A stretch of 64,000 nt of DNA from Proteobacteria bacterium SG_bin6. GTDB lineage: Bacteria > Pseudomonadota > Alphaproteobacteria > Sphingomonadales > Sphingomonadaceae. The position numbers were made by a program, and so were the translations under genes. The stretch covers positions 34,633-98,632 of the forward strand of contig LWDJ01000027.1 in the NCBI GenBank assembly GCA_002083435.1, in the 5' to 3' direction. The notes under the pieces are model-generated. The model had not been told where the DNA came from and made no database searches. It saw nothing but the letters and a program-made list of their open reading frames with translations. Shown in pieces: positions 53,869 to 62,162 of this stretch; the stretch's first letter is position 1; every line of letters begins with the position of its first letter.

Positions 53869-55560
53869 ATGGGTGACTTGGTGACGCTGGGGACGGGGAG
53901 CATCGTGCCCTATGTGGTGCTGCCGCTCACCGCGCTGGTCGCGCTGCTGGTGCTGGGTGCCGTGCTGGCGCGGCTATACAAGCGCGCCTCCAAGGAAATC
54001 GGCTTTGTCCGCACCGGGTTCGGCGGCGAGAAGGTCGTGATCAACGGCGGCGCACTGGTGCTGCCGGTGTTTCATGAGACGATGCCGGTCAACATGAACA
54101 CCGTAAGGCTGGCGGTGGAGCGCAAGAACAACGACGCGCTGATCACGCTCGATCGGCTGCGGATCGACGTGAAGGCCGAATTCTACGTCCGCGTCCGCCC
54201 CGATGCCCAGTCGATCGCGACCGCCGCGCAGACGCTCGGCCTGCGCACGATGAACCCCGATGCGCTGAAGGAACTGGTGGAGGGCAAGTTCGTCGACGCT
54301 TTGCGCTCGGTCGCCGCCGGCATGACGATGGCGCAGCTCCACGAGCAACGCAGCGAATTCGTGCAGAAGGTGCAGCAGGTTTCCTCCGCCGATCTGGCGA
54401 TGAACGGGCTGGAGCTGGAGAGCGTGTCGCTTACCGGGCTCGACCAGACCTCGATCGAGCATTTCAACGCGAACAATGCGTTCGACGCCGAGGGGCTGAC
54501 CAAGCTCACCGAGCAGATCGAGCTGCGCAAGAAAGCGCGCAACGATATCGAGCAGGACACGCGGGTTCAGATCGAAACCAAGAACCTGGAAGCGCAGCGC
54601 CAGTCGCTGCTCATTTCGCGCGATACCGAATTCGCGCGGTTGGAGCAGGAGCGCGAGGTGGAAATGCGCCGCGCCGCGCAAGCCGCCGAGGTCGCGCGCG
54701 AACAAGCGCTGCGCCAGCAGGAGGCCGAACAGGCGCGGATCGAGGCCAAGCGGCTGATTGACGCGCAGCAGATCGAAGCGGATCGCGCGGTGCAGCAGGC
54801 CAAGATCGCCCAAGCGCAGGCGCTGGAACTCGCGCGGCAGGAACAGCAGATCGCGGTGCAGAATAAGAGCCGCGAGGAAAGCCAGGCCAAGGCCGAGGCC
54901 GATCGCGCGCGCGCTGGCGCGGTGGTCGCCGAACAGCAGGTTGTCACCGCGCGCGAAGCCGAAATCGCCGAGCGCGACAAGCGGATCGAGCTGATCAACG
55001 CCGCGCGTGAGGCCGAACGCGCCGCGATCGCGGTGAAGGTGGAGGCCGAGGCCGAGAAACAGGCCGCCGCCGACCGGGCCGAGGCCGCGCGCCGACTCGC
55101 CGAGGGCGAAGCCGAAGCCGCGAAGCTGCGCGCGGAGGCCGACCGCATCCGCTTGCAGGTGGAAGCGGCGGGCCAGCGCGCGATCAACGAGGCGGCCAAC
55201 ATCCTGTCGTCCGAAACCATGTCGCTCCAGGCGAAACTCGCGCTGCTGAAGGTGCTGCCCGAGATCATCCGCGAGGCAGCCAAGCCCTTGGAGGCGATCG
55301 ACTCGATCAAGATCGTCCAGGTCGATGGCATCACCCGCGGCGGCGGCGCGGGCGGCGCGGCGAATGACGAGGGCGATCGCAACCTGGCGAACGCGGCGGT
55401 TTCCGCGGCGCTGCGCTACCGCGCGCAGGCGCCCGTGATCGACGGGCTGATGCGCGAGCTGGGCTTCGAAGGCGGCTCGCTCGACAGTCTGATGGCCAGC
55501 GCCACCGTCGCACCATCCACGCCGGCCGCACCTAGCCAACAGATCGAGGCCGCCGAATGA
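53869..55560 (+). CDS. yqiK: Flotillin-like SPFH protein (YqiK family)
   Basis: Membrane scaffold of 563 residues that organises lipid microdomains. One N-terminal helix (VVLPLTALVALLVLGAVLA, residues about 14-32) is followed by the Band7/SPFH domain (EIGFVRTGFGGEKVVINGGA, EFYVRVRPDAQSIATAAQ, VEGKFVDALRSVAAGMT) and a long Ala/Glu/Arg/Gln coiled coil from about residue 205 to 440. YqiJ lies directly upstream, and the TGA overlaps the GST start (ATGA), so three genes form one operon. Confidence 0.9.
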   Translation: MGDLVTLGTGSIVPYVVLPLTALVALLVLGAVLARLYKRASKEIGFVRTGFGGEKVVINGGALVLPVFHETMPVNMNTVRLAVERKNNDALITLDRLRIDVKAEFYVRVRPDAQSIATAAQTLGLRTMNPDALKELVEGKFVDALRSVAAGMTMAQLHEQRSEFVQKVQQVSSADLAMNGLELESVSLTGLDQTSIEHFNANNAFDAEGLTKLTEQIELRKKARNDIEQDTRVQIETKNLEAQRQSLLISRDTEFARLEQEREVEMRRAAQAAEVAREQALRQQEAEQARIEAKRLIDAQQIEADRAVQQAKIAQAQALELARQEQQIAVQNKSREESQAKAEADRARAGAVVAEQQVVTAREAEIAERDKRIELINAAREAERAAIAVKVEAEAEKQAAADRAEAARRLAEGEAEAAKLRAEADRIRLQVEAAGQRAINEAANILSSETMSLQAKLALLKVLPEIIREAAKPLEAIDSIKIVQVDGITRGGGAGGAANDEGDRNLANAAVSAALRYRAQAPVIDGLMRELGFEGGSLDSLMASATVAPSTPAAPSQQIEAAE

Positions 55561-56168
55561 CCCCCATTCTCCACGAATATTCCGCGTCGGGTAACTGCTA
55601 CAAAATCCGCCTCACAGCGGCGCATGTCGGCGTCGTGCTCGAACGGCGCGAGTATGACATTCTGCGTGGCGAGACTCGTACGCCCGAATTTCTGGCGCGG
55701 GTGAACGCCAATGGCCGCATCCCGGTCTTGCAGCTCGGTGACCGCTTCCTGCCCGAAAGCAATGCCGCCACCTGGTATCTGGCGGAAGGGAGCGCGCTGA
55801 TCCCCGAGGACCGCTTTGCCCGTGCCGACCTGCTTCACTGGCTGTTCTGGGAGCAGTATAACCACGAGCCGAACGTCGCGACCCTGCGTTTCTGGCGGCG
55901 CTATGTTGGCGAGGACCAGCTGACCCCGCTGCAGCAAGCGCAGATCGAGGGGAAGGAAGCAGGCGGCGCGGCGGCGCTGGCGCTGATGAACCAGCGCCTC
56001 GGCAGCGCGCCCTTCCTGCTCGGCGCCGCGTTCAGCCTCGCCGATATCGTACTCTACGCCTACACCCATGTCGCGGGCGAGGGCGGGTTCGATCTGAATG
56101 CCTATCCGGCGGTGCGCGGCTGGATCGATCGGGTGGCGGCACAGCCGGGGCACGTTGCCATGGCATGA
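55557..56168 (+). CDS. Glutathione S-transferase family protein
   Basis: GST-like protein of 203 residues, sharing ATGA with the flotillin gene. N-terminal thioredoxin-like domain: HEYSASGNCYKIRLTAAHVGV, GRIPVLQL, SNAATWYLAE (the glutathione-binding SNA). C-terminal helices: NHEPNVATLRFWRRY and AFSLADIVLYAYTHVA. The Ser-Gly-Asn-Cys start suggests Ser or Cys as catalytic residue. Coupling to the flotillin is unusual; redox or detoxification role at the membrane is inference. Confidence 0.88.
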   Translation: MTPILHEYSASGNCYKIRLTAAHVGVVLERREYDILRGETRTPEFLARVNANGRIPVLQLGDRFLPESNAATWYLAEGSALIPEDRFARADLLHWLFWEQYNHEPNVATLRFWRRYVGEDQLTPLQQAQIEGKEAGGAAALALMNQRLGSAPFLLGAAFSLADIVLYAYTHVAGEGGFDLNAYPAVRGWIDRVAAQPGHVAMA

Positions 56169-56258
56169 CGCCGCCGCGGTTCGGTGATGGCGCTCGTCCG
56201 ATTATAAATGTAACATAGAACAGGCAGGGCGGTCGGGCGACAGTGTGAGGGGACGGTA

Positions 56259-57149
56259 ATGGCACCGCCGAGCTTTCTGATCGACGCCACGCTGGGCGAC
56301 GTGGCTGATTTCGCGCAGTCCGCGCCCGCTATTCCCGAGCGCGAGCCGATCGAGCGCCGCCGCTATCGGACGATCTGGATCAGCGACGTCCATCTCGGCA
56401 CGCGCGGCTGCAACGCCGAGCTGCTGATCGACTTTCTCGACCATGTCGACAGCGAGACACTGTACCTGGTCGGCGATATCATCGACGGCTGGCGACTGCG
56501 GAAGCGTTTCTATTGGCCGGCGGCGCATAACGACGTGATCTGGCGGCTGCTGAAACGCGCCAAGCGCGGCACGCGGGTGATCTATATTCCCGGCAATCAC
56601 GACGAGGTGTTCCGCCAGTTCAGCGGGCTAGATTTCGGCGGCATCGAAATCCGCCGCAAGGCGATCCACGATACCGCTGACGGTCGCCGCCTGCTGGTGC
56701 TGCACGGTGACGAGTTCGACGCGATCACCCTCGCGCACAAGTGGCTCGCGCATGTCGGCGATGTGCTCTACAACGCGCTGATGGCCGCCAATATTTGGGT
56801 CAATATGGTTCGTCGCACGTTCAACCTGCCTTACTGGTCGCTCTCGAAGCACGCCAAGGCGAAGGTGAAGAACGCGGTGGAATTCATCTCGAATTACGAA
56901 AAGGTCGTCGCCGAGGCGGCGGGTTCGCGCGGGGTGGACGGCGTCGTCTGCGGCCATATCCATACCGCCGAGATGCGCATGATCGATGGCGTCGCTTATT
57001 ACAACGACGGCGATTGGGTGGAAGGCTGCACCGCGCTGGTCGAGCATTTCGACGGGCGGATGGAGCTGCTCCACTGGGTGGAGGAGATGCGCGCGCGTGA
57101 CGCGGCGCTCGCCGCCTTGCCCGAGCCTGTGGCGGCGCTGGCGGCTTGA
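56259..57149 (+). CDS. LpxH-like metallophosphoesterase (UDP-2,3-diacylglucosamine diphosphatase family)
   Basis: Calcineurin-like phosphoesterase of 296 residues. Metal-ligand motifs are complete: SDVHLG (about residues 42-47), VGDIIDGW, PGNHDE, LHGDEFD and GHIHTA. This resembles the LpxH family that releases lipid X, but the sequence is longer than E. coli LpxH by about 56 residues, with an N-terminal extension. GAGGGGACGGTA precedes ATG 56259. The stop TGA overlaps the TTG start of the next glycosyltransferase. Many sphingomonads use glycosphingolipids, so the substrate needs proof. Confidence 0.82.
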   Translation: MAPPSFLIDATLGDVADFAQSAPAIPEREPIERRRYRTIWISDVHLGTRGCNAELLIDFLDHVDSETLYLVGDIIDGWRLRKRFYWPAAHNDVIWRLLKRAKRGTRVIYIPGNHDEVFRQFSGLDFGGIEIRRKAIHDTADGRRLLVLHGDEFDAITLAHKWLAHVGDVLYNALMAANIWVNMVRRTFNLPYWSLSKHAKAKVKNAVEFISNYEKVVAEAAGSRGVDGVVCGHIHTAEMRMIDGVAYYNDGDWVEGCTALVEHFDGRMELLHWVEEMRARDAALAALPEPVAALAA

Positions 57150-58177
57150 CCTCTGTGCGGATCGCGATTGTCACCGATGCTTGGAGCCCCCAGGTCAACG
57201 GGGTCGTGCGCACGCTGCAATCGGTGCGCCTCGAGCTGCAGCGCCAGGGGCATGAGGTGCTGGTGATCAGCCCCGAGCTGTTCTATTCGATCCCTTGCCC
57301 GACTTACCCCGAAATCCGCCTGGCCTTCGCCCGCACCGCGGCGGTGGGGAAGATGCTGGCCGAGTTCGCGCCCAACGCTATTCATCTGGCGACTGAGGGG
57401 CCGGTGTGTCTGGCGGCGCGGCGTTGGTGCCTGGCGCGGGGCTTCCCCTTCACCACCGCCTATCATACCCAGTTCCCGGACTATGTCTCCGCCCGCATCG
57501 GCATCGATCCGGAGTGGATCTGGCGCTACATCACGTGGTTCCATTGGCCCTCGCAGGCGGTGCTTGCCTCCACCGCCTCGATCGCGGAAGCGCTGCGCGC
57601 GCACGGGCTCACGCGCATCCGTGCCTGGGGGCGTGGCGTCGATCTCGCGCTGTTCGGCCCCGGCGTCGCGCCCGATCCCGTGATCCGCGCGCTGCCCGGC
57701 CCGGTGCAGCTTTATGTCGGCCGGGTCGCGGTCGAGAAGAATATCGAGGCGTTTCTCGAGACCAATCAGCCCGGCACCAAGGTGATCGTGGGGGATGGCC
57801 CCGCGCGCGCCACGCTGGAGGCGCGCTATCCCGAGGCTAGATTCCTGGGCGCCAAGTTCGGCGCCGATCTGGCGGCGGCCTATGCGGCGGCCGATGTGTT
57901 CGTGTTCCCCAGCAAGACCGACACGTTCGGCCTGGTGATGATCGAGGCGCTCGCCTCGGGCGTGCCGGTCGCCGCCTATCCGGTGACCGGGCCGATCGAC
58001 GTGCTCAAGCCCGGCGTTGGCGTGATGGACGATGACCTGGACAAAGCGATCGCCGGCGCGCTGACGCTCGATCGCGCCGCCTGCGCCGCTTATGGCAAGG
58101 GCTTCACCTGGGAAACGAGCACCCGCCAGTTCCTCGACGCGCTGGTGCCGGTGGGGGCGGAGCGGGAGGCGGCATAA
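57146..58177 (+). CDS. GT4-family glycosyltransferase
   Basis: Retaining GT-B transferase of 343 residues. N-terminal IVTDAWSPQVNGVVRTL and AYHTQFPDYVSAR, then LYVGRVAVEKNIEAFLE, IVGDGPARATLE and the nucleotide-sugar motif PSKTDTFGLVMIEALASGVP. The resemblance is to glycolipid transferases such as sulfoquinovosyl- or mannosyltransferases. The start is TTG 57146 overlapping the upstream stop, or GTG 57155. Coupling with the phosphoesterase suggests a shared envelope-glycolipid pathway. Confidence 0.88.
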   Translation: MTSVRIAIVTDAWSPQVNGVVRTLQSVRLELQRQGHEVLVISPELFYSIPCPTYPEIRLAFARTAAVGKMLAEFAPNAIHLATEGPVCLAARRWCLARGFPFTTAYHTQFPDYVSARIGIDPEWIWRYITWFHWPSQAVLASTASIAEALRAHGLTRIRAWGRGVDLALFGPGVAPDPVIRALPGPVQLYVGRVAVEKNIEAFLETNQPGTKVIVGDGPARATLEARYPEARFLGAKFGADLAAAYAAADVFVFPSKTDTFGLVMIEALASGVPVAAYPVTGPIDVLKPGVGVMDDDLDKAIAGALTLDRAACAAYGKGFTWETSTRQFLDALVPVGAEREAA

Positions 58178-58272
58178 GTCTTGCCCTCCGCGTCTAAGCC
58201 GATTAAGTCGGGCCTGTGACGAGGCCGCTCCGTGATGGGGCGGCCCTTATTGTTTCTAACGGAGATCCCCGC

Positions 58273-58923
58273 ATGGCCCAGCCGCTCATGCCGCACGCGA
58301 CCGCCGCCTGGCTGGTCGACAATACCGCGCTCAGCTTTGCCCAGATCGCCGATTTCTGCGGGCTGCACATTCTGGAAGTGCAGGCGATCGCCGACGATAC
58401 CGCCGCGACCAAGCTGACGGGCCGCGATCCCGTGCGCGCCCACGAACTGACGATGGATGAGATCGAGCGCGGCCAGAAGGACCCCAACTACCGGCTGAAG
58501 ATGCTGAAAGGCCCCGATCAGGTGCGCCGCACCAAGGGGCCGCGCTATACCCCCGTTTCCAAGCGGCAGGACAAGCCCGATGGCATCGCCTGGATCATCC
58601 GCAACCACCCCGAAATCTCGGACGGCGCGATCTCGAACCTGATCGGTACCACCCGCACGACGATCGCCGCGATCCGCGACCGTTCGCATTGGAACATCGC
58701 CAACATCGTGCCCAAGGATCCGGTGACGCTGGGGCTTTGCTCGCAGCGCGAACTCGACGCGGTGGTCGCGAAGGCGGCGAAGGCGGCGGGGATCGAGGCG
58801 CCGGTCGACAGCCGGCTGGAGGGCGATCGCAGCGCGCTGATCGAATCGCTGCGCGCCGAACGCGCCGCGCGCGACGCCGCGCCCGAGGAAGTGCCGAGCT
58901 TCGAGGATCCGTTCCGGCGCTAA
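58273..58923 (+). CDS. trcR: Cell-cycle transcriptional regulator TrcR (DUF1013)
   Basis: Alphaproteobacterial DUF1013 protein of 216 residues, known in this group as TrcR, involved in cell-cycle transcription. It starts AQPLMPHATAAWLVDNTALSF, then IADFCGLHILEVQAIADD (a helix-turn-helix-like part), KGPRYTPVSKRQDKPDGIAW and ISNLIGTTRTTIAAIRDRSHWN, a second helix-turn-helix. The C-terminus is Ala/Arg-rich. ATG 58273 has GGAG 8 nt upstream. Confidence 0.88.
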   Translation: MAQPLMPHATAAWLVDNTALSFAQIADFCGLHILEVQAIADDTAATKLTGRDPVRAHELTMDEIERGQKDPNYRLKMLKGPDQVRRTKGPRYTPVSKRQDKPDGIAWIIRNHPEISDGAISNLIGTTRTTIAAIRDRSHWNIANIVPKDPVTLGLCSQRELDAVVAKAAKAAGIEAPVDSRLEGDRSALIESLRAERAARDAAPEEVPSFEDPFRR

Positions 58924-59000
58924 GTCTCGCCGAGGTACGTTCCGCCGCCGCGCCCGCCGGGGTGCGGGGCGACGGGTGGGACGAAAGGGGGGGAGGGGGT

Positions 59001-60086
59001 TTGGCCACCAACGCCGATGCCGAACTGGTGCCGAGCGCCGAGTTCGTGCCGACCAGCCACAAGGGACTGACCTACCCCTTCGGCGCCGCCGCCCCCGCGC
59101 CGGGGGAGGTGCGTGCGGTCGCGCCGGGCCTGCGCTGGGTGCGGCTCGCGGTGCCGGGGCCGCTCAAGCACATCAATTGCTGGCTGATCGCCGACGCTGA
59201 TGGTGACGCGCTGGTCGATACCGGCATGAACACCGACGATGCCCGCGCCGAATGGCGGGCGCTGCTTGCCGGTCCGCTCGCCGGGTTGAAGCTCAGCCGG
59301 GTGATCGGCACGCATTTCCACCCCGATCATATCGGCCTCGCCGGCTGGTTCTGCGCCGAGCATGGCTGTATGCTGGAGATGACGCGCGGCGAATGGCTCA
59401 CCGCGCGGATGCTCGCCGCCGACGCGCGCGATGCGGTGCCCGAGGAGATGCTCGCCTTCTGGCGCGGCGCCGGCTGGGACGCGGAGGCGATCGAACGCGC
59501 CAAGGCGCGCGGCTGGGCGGGTTTCCGCCGGATCATCGCGCCGCTGCCGCTCGGCTATCGCCGCTTGGTCGAGGGGCAGATGCTGACGATCGGCGGTCAC
59601 CAATGGCACGTGGTGGTGGGCAGCGGCCACAGCCCCGAACATGCCTGTCTGCTCGATGCCAAGCGGGGGCTGTTGATCGCGGGCGATCAGGTGCTGCCAC
59701 GGATCAGCTCGAACGTGTCGCTCGGCGTCACCGAACCCGAGGGCGATCCGCTCGGCGATTGGCTCGCCTCGATCGAAAAGCTGAAAGGGCTCCCCGCCGA
59801 TCTGCTCGTGCTGCCCGGGCATGGCGATGCGTTCCACGGGCTGCACGCGCGGCTCGACGCGCTCGATGCCGAGCACCGCGCCCGGCTTGACGAGCTGGCG
59901 GTGTTCATCGCCGAGACGCCGCGCCGCGCGGTCGATTGCTTCGGTCGCCTCTTCCGGCGCGCGATTGGCCCGGATCTGATCGGCATGGCGACGGGCGAGG
60001 CGCTCGCGCATCTGCGCCGGCTGGAAGTGGAAGGCCGCGCGCGCCGCGAGGTGACGGACGGCGTCTGGTGGTGGCGCGCGGCGTAA
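59001..60086 (+). CDS. MBL-fold metallo-hydrolase
   Basis: Metallo-beta-lactamase-fold enzyme of 361 residues. The metal site motif is GTHFHPDHIGLAG (HxHxDH), with further ligands in GSGHSPEHACL, AGDQVLPRIS and PGHGDAFHG. The start is TTG 59001 (MATNADAELVPSAEF) with GGAGGGGG just before it. It resembles the hydroxyacylglutathione hydrolase/lactonase-type branch but the substrate is not obvious. Confidence 0.85.
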   Translation: MATNADAELVPSAEFVPTSHKGLTYPFGAAAPAPGEVRAVAPGLRWVRLAVPGPLKHINCWLIADADGDALVDTGMNTDDARAEWRALLAGPLAGLKLSRVIGTHFHPDHIGLAGWFCAEHGCMLEMTRGEWLTARMLAADARDAVPEEMLAFWRGAGWDAEAIERAKARGWAGFRRIIAPLPLGYRRLVEGQMLTIGGHQWHVVVGSGHSPEHACLLDAKRGLLIAGDQVLPRISSNVSLGVTEPEGDPLGDWLASIEKLKGLPADLLVLPGHGDAFHGLHARLDALDAEHRARLDELAVFIAETPRRAVDCFGRLFRRAIGPDLIGMATGEALAHLRRLEVEGRARREVTDGVWWWRAA

Positions 60087-60164
60087 CAGGCGCGCCGGTC
60101 CTCTCGCCAAGGCGGCAGCCCTGGGCTATCCTCCCGACGCTGACGCGATGGAGGGGGGCAAGCG

Positions 60165-60935
60165 ATGGCGACATTGGCGAAACCGCGCACGGGCGCGCCC
60201 GACGACATGCGATTTTTCCTGGCGAGCGCACTGGCGATGACCGCCGTGATGGTCGCGGGCTTCGGGCTCAACATCGTGATGGGTCGATCGACCTTCGATC
60301 GACCGCCTGTCGTCCACGCCCACGCGTTCGTCTTCTTCGCCTGGGTGTTCCTGTACCTCGGGCAAAACTTCTTCATCGCCAGCCACCGCGTAGCGCTGCA
60401 CCGCGCGCTGGGCTGGATCGGCGCCTTCTGGGTGGTGCCGATGCTGATTTTGGGATGCCTGGTCACCATCGCCCGCGTGCAGGCGGGGACGGTGATCTTC
60501 TTCTTCACCCCGCTGCAATTCCTGGTGTTCGATCCCGGGACATTGCTCGGCTTCGCCGGGCTGACTTATGCCGCGATCGCGCTGCGCCGGCAGAGCGACT
60601 GGCACCGGCGGCTGCATTTCTGCGCGATGACGTTGCTGGTGGGGCCGGGCCTGGGGCGTCTGCTGCCGATGCCGCTACTCCAGCCCTATGCGTTCGAGGT
60701 GACCTACGCGGTGCAGCTGCTGTTCCCGATCGCCGGGATGATCGCCGACGGCCGCCGCACCGGGGGCATCCATCCCGCCTGGTATTGGGGCACGGGCGCG
60801 ATCGCGTCGACCTTCGTCGCGATCGAGCTGATCACGTTCAGCAGCCTTGGCCTCGCGCTGTACGGCTGGGTGACCGCCGGCCATCTGGGGGCGAGCGTGC
60901 CGCCCTTGGCCTTCCCGTCGCCACCGGCACCTTGA
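60165..60935 (+). CDS. Multi-pass inner-membrane protein
   Basis: Membrane protein of 256 residues with about seven helices and conserved-looking His in the membrane (VVHAHAFVFFAWVFLYL, HRALGWIGAFW, WHRRLHFCAM). The His pairs in neighbouring helices could bind haem or a metal, but that is only a suggestion. I do not recognise the family with certainty. It is between the MBL hydrolase and nadA in the same direction. Confidence 0.7.
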   Translation: MATLAKPRTGAPDDMRFFLASALAMTAVMVAGFGLNIVMGRSTFDRPPVVHAHAFVFFAWVFLYLGQNFFIASHRVALHRALGWIGAFWVVPMLILGCLVTIARVQAGTVIFFFTPLQFLVFDPGTLLGFAGLTYAAIALRRQSDWHRRLHFCAMTLLVGPGLGRLLPMPLLQPYAFEVTYAVQLLFPIAGMIADGRRTGGIHPAWYWGTGAIASTFVAIELITFSSLGLALYGWVTAGHLGASVPPLAFPSPPAP

Positions 60936-60983
60936 TCGCGTCGCCCGGGCAGGCCATGTGGGCGCCGCTACCGGGAGAGAGCC

Positions 60984-61988
60984 ATGAACGTACCGCTTCG
61001 CGACAGCCTGACCGGCCTTGATCTGCGCGCCGAGATCGATCGGCTGCGGCGCGAACGCAACGCGGTTATCCTTGCGCACTATTACCAGAAGCCCGAAATC
61101 CAGGACTTGGCGGATTTTGTCGGCGACAGTCTTGACCTGAGCCGCAAGGCGCAGGCGACCGACGCCGAGGTGATCGCCTTTTGCGGCGTGCGCTTCATGG
61201 CGGAGACCGCGAAAATCCTGTCGCCCGAAAAGATCGTGGTGCTGCCCGACATGAACGCGGGGTGCAGCCTGGAGGATAGCTGCCCGCCCGAGCAATTCGC
61301 GCGTTTTCGCGCTGAACATCCCGATCACATCGCGCTCACCTACATCAATTGTTCGGCGGAGGTGAAGGCGCTGTCCGACGTGATCGTCACCAGTTCGTCG
61401 GCGGAGAAGATCCTGGCGCAGATTCCGCGCGACCAGAAGATCATTTTCGGGCCGGACAAGCACCTGGGTGGCTACCTCGCACGCAAGACCGGGCGCGAGA
61501 TGCTGTTGTGGCCGGGCGTGTGCATCGTCCACGAGGCGTTCAGCGAGACCGAGCTGCTGAAGCTGAAGGGCGAATATCCGGGAGCCCCGGTCGCCGCGCA
61601 CCCCGAATGCCCGGCCTATATCCTGGACCACGCCGATTATGTCGGCTCGACCAGCGGTATCCTCGATTTCGCCAAGACGATGCCCGGCGACGTGCTGATC
61701 GTCGCGACCGAGCCGCACATCATCCACCAGATGCAGAAGGCCGAACCGGGCAAGACTTTCATCGGCGCGCCGGGCGCGGACGGCAACTGCAACTGCAATA
61801 TCTGCCCGTATATGGCGATGAATACGCTCGAAAAGCTGTACCTCGCGCTCCGCGATCTGCAGCCGCGCGTCGAACTGCCCAAGGAATTACGCCTGCGCGC
61901 CAAGAAATCGCTCGACGCGATGCTGGCGATGGCGTCGGCGACGGTCGGGCAGGGCGATTTGGGGCCGGTGCCGGTCGCCGGCGATTAA
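60984..61988 (+). CDS. nadA: Quinolinate synthase A
   Basis: [4Fe-4S] enzyme making quinolinate from iminoaspartate and dihydroxyacetone phosphate for NAD; 334 residues. The three cluster Cys positions lie in CSLEDSCPPEQF, WPGVCIVHEAF and NICPYMAMNTL. The N-terminal AHYYQKPEIQDLADFVGDSL is typical. GGGAG lies shortly upstream of ATG 60984. nadB and nadC are not adjacent here. Confidence 0.96.
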   Translation: MNVPLRDSLTGLDLRAEIDRLRRERNAVILAHYYQKPEIQDLADFVGDSLDLSRKAQATDAEVIAFCGVRFMAETAKILSPEKIVVLPDMNAGCSLEDSCPPEQFARFRAEHPDHIALTYINCSAEVKALSDVIVTSSSAEKILAQIPRDQKIIFGPDKHLGGYLARKTGREMLLWPGVCIVHEAFSETELLKLKGEYPGAPVAAHPECPAYILDHADYVGSTSGILDFAKTMPGDVLIVATEPHIIHQMQKAEPGKTFIGAPGADGNCNCNICPYMAMNTLEKLYLALRDLQPRVELPKELRLRAKKSLDAMLAMASATVGQGDLGPVPVAGD

Positions 61989-62162
61989 AATGTCGTTTCG
62001 CTCGCGCTTTACCAGGTTTATTTGGCGAGCGTTCCAAACAGGATAGGCGTACCCAATTGTTCGCTTGCTCGGCGGGAACAGCTAGGCCCCGCGGGAGTTT
62101 GGCGATCGTTACGGCGGTGACTGTTCGCCGGCGCGGCATGGCTCAGTCGGGGGAACGCGGCG

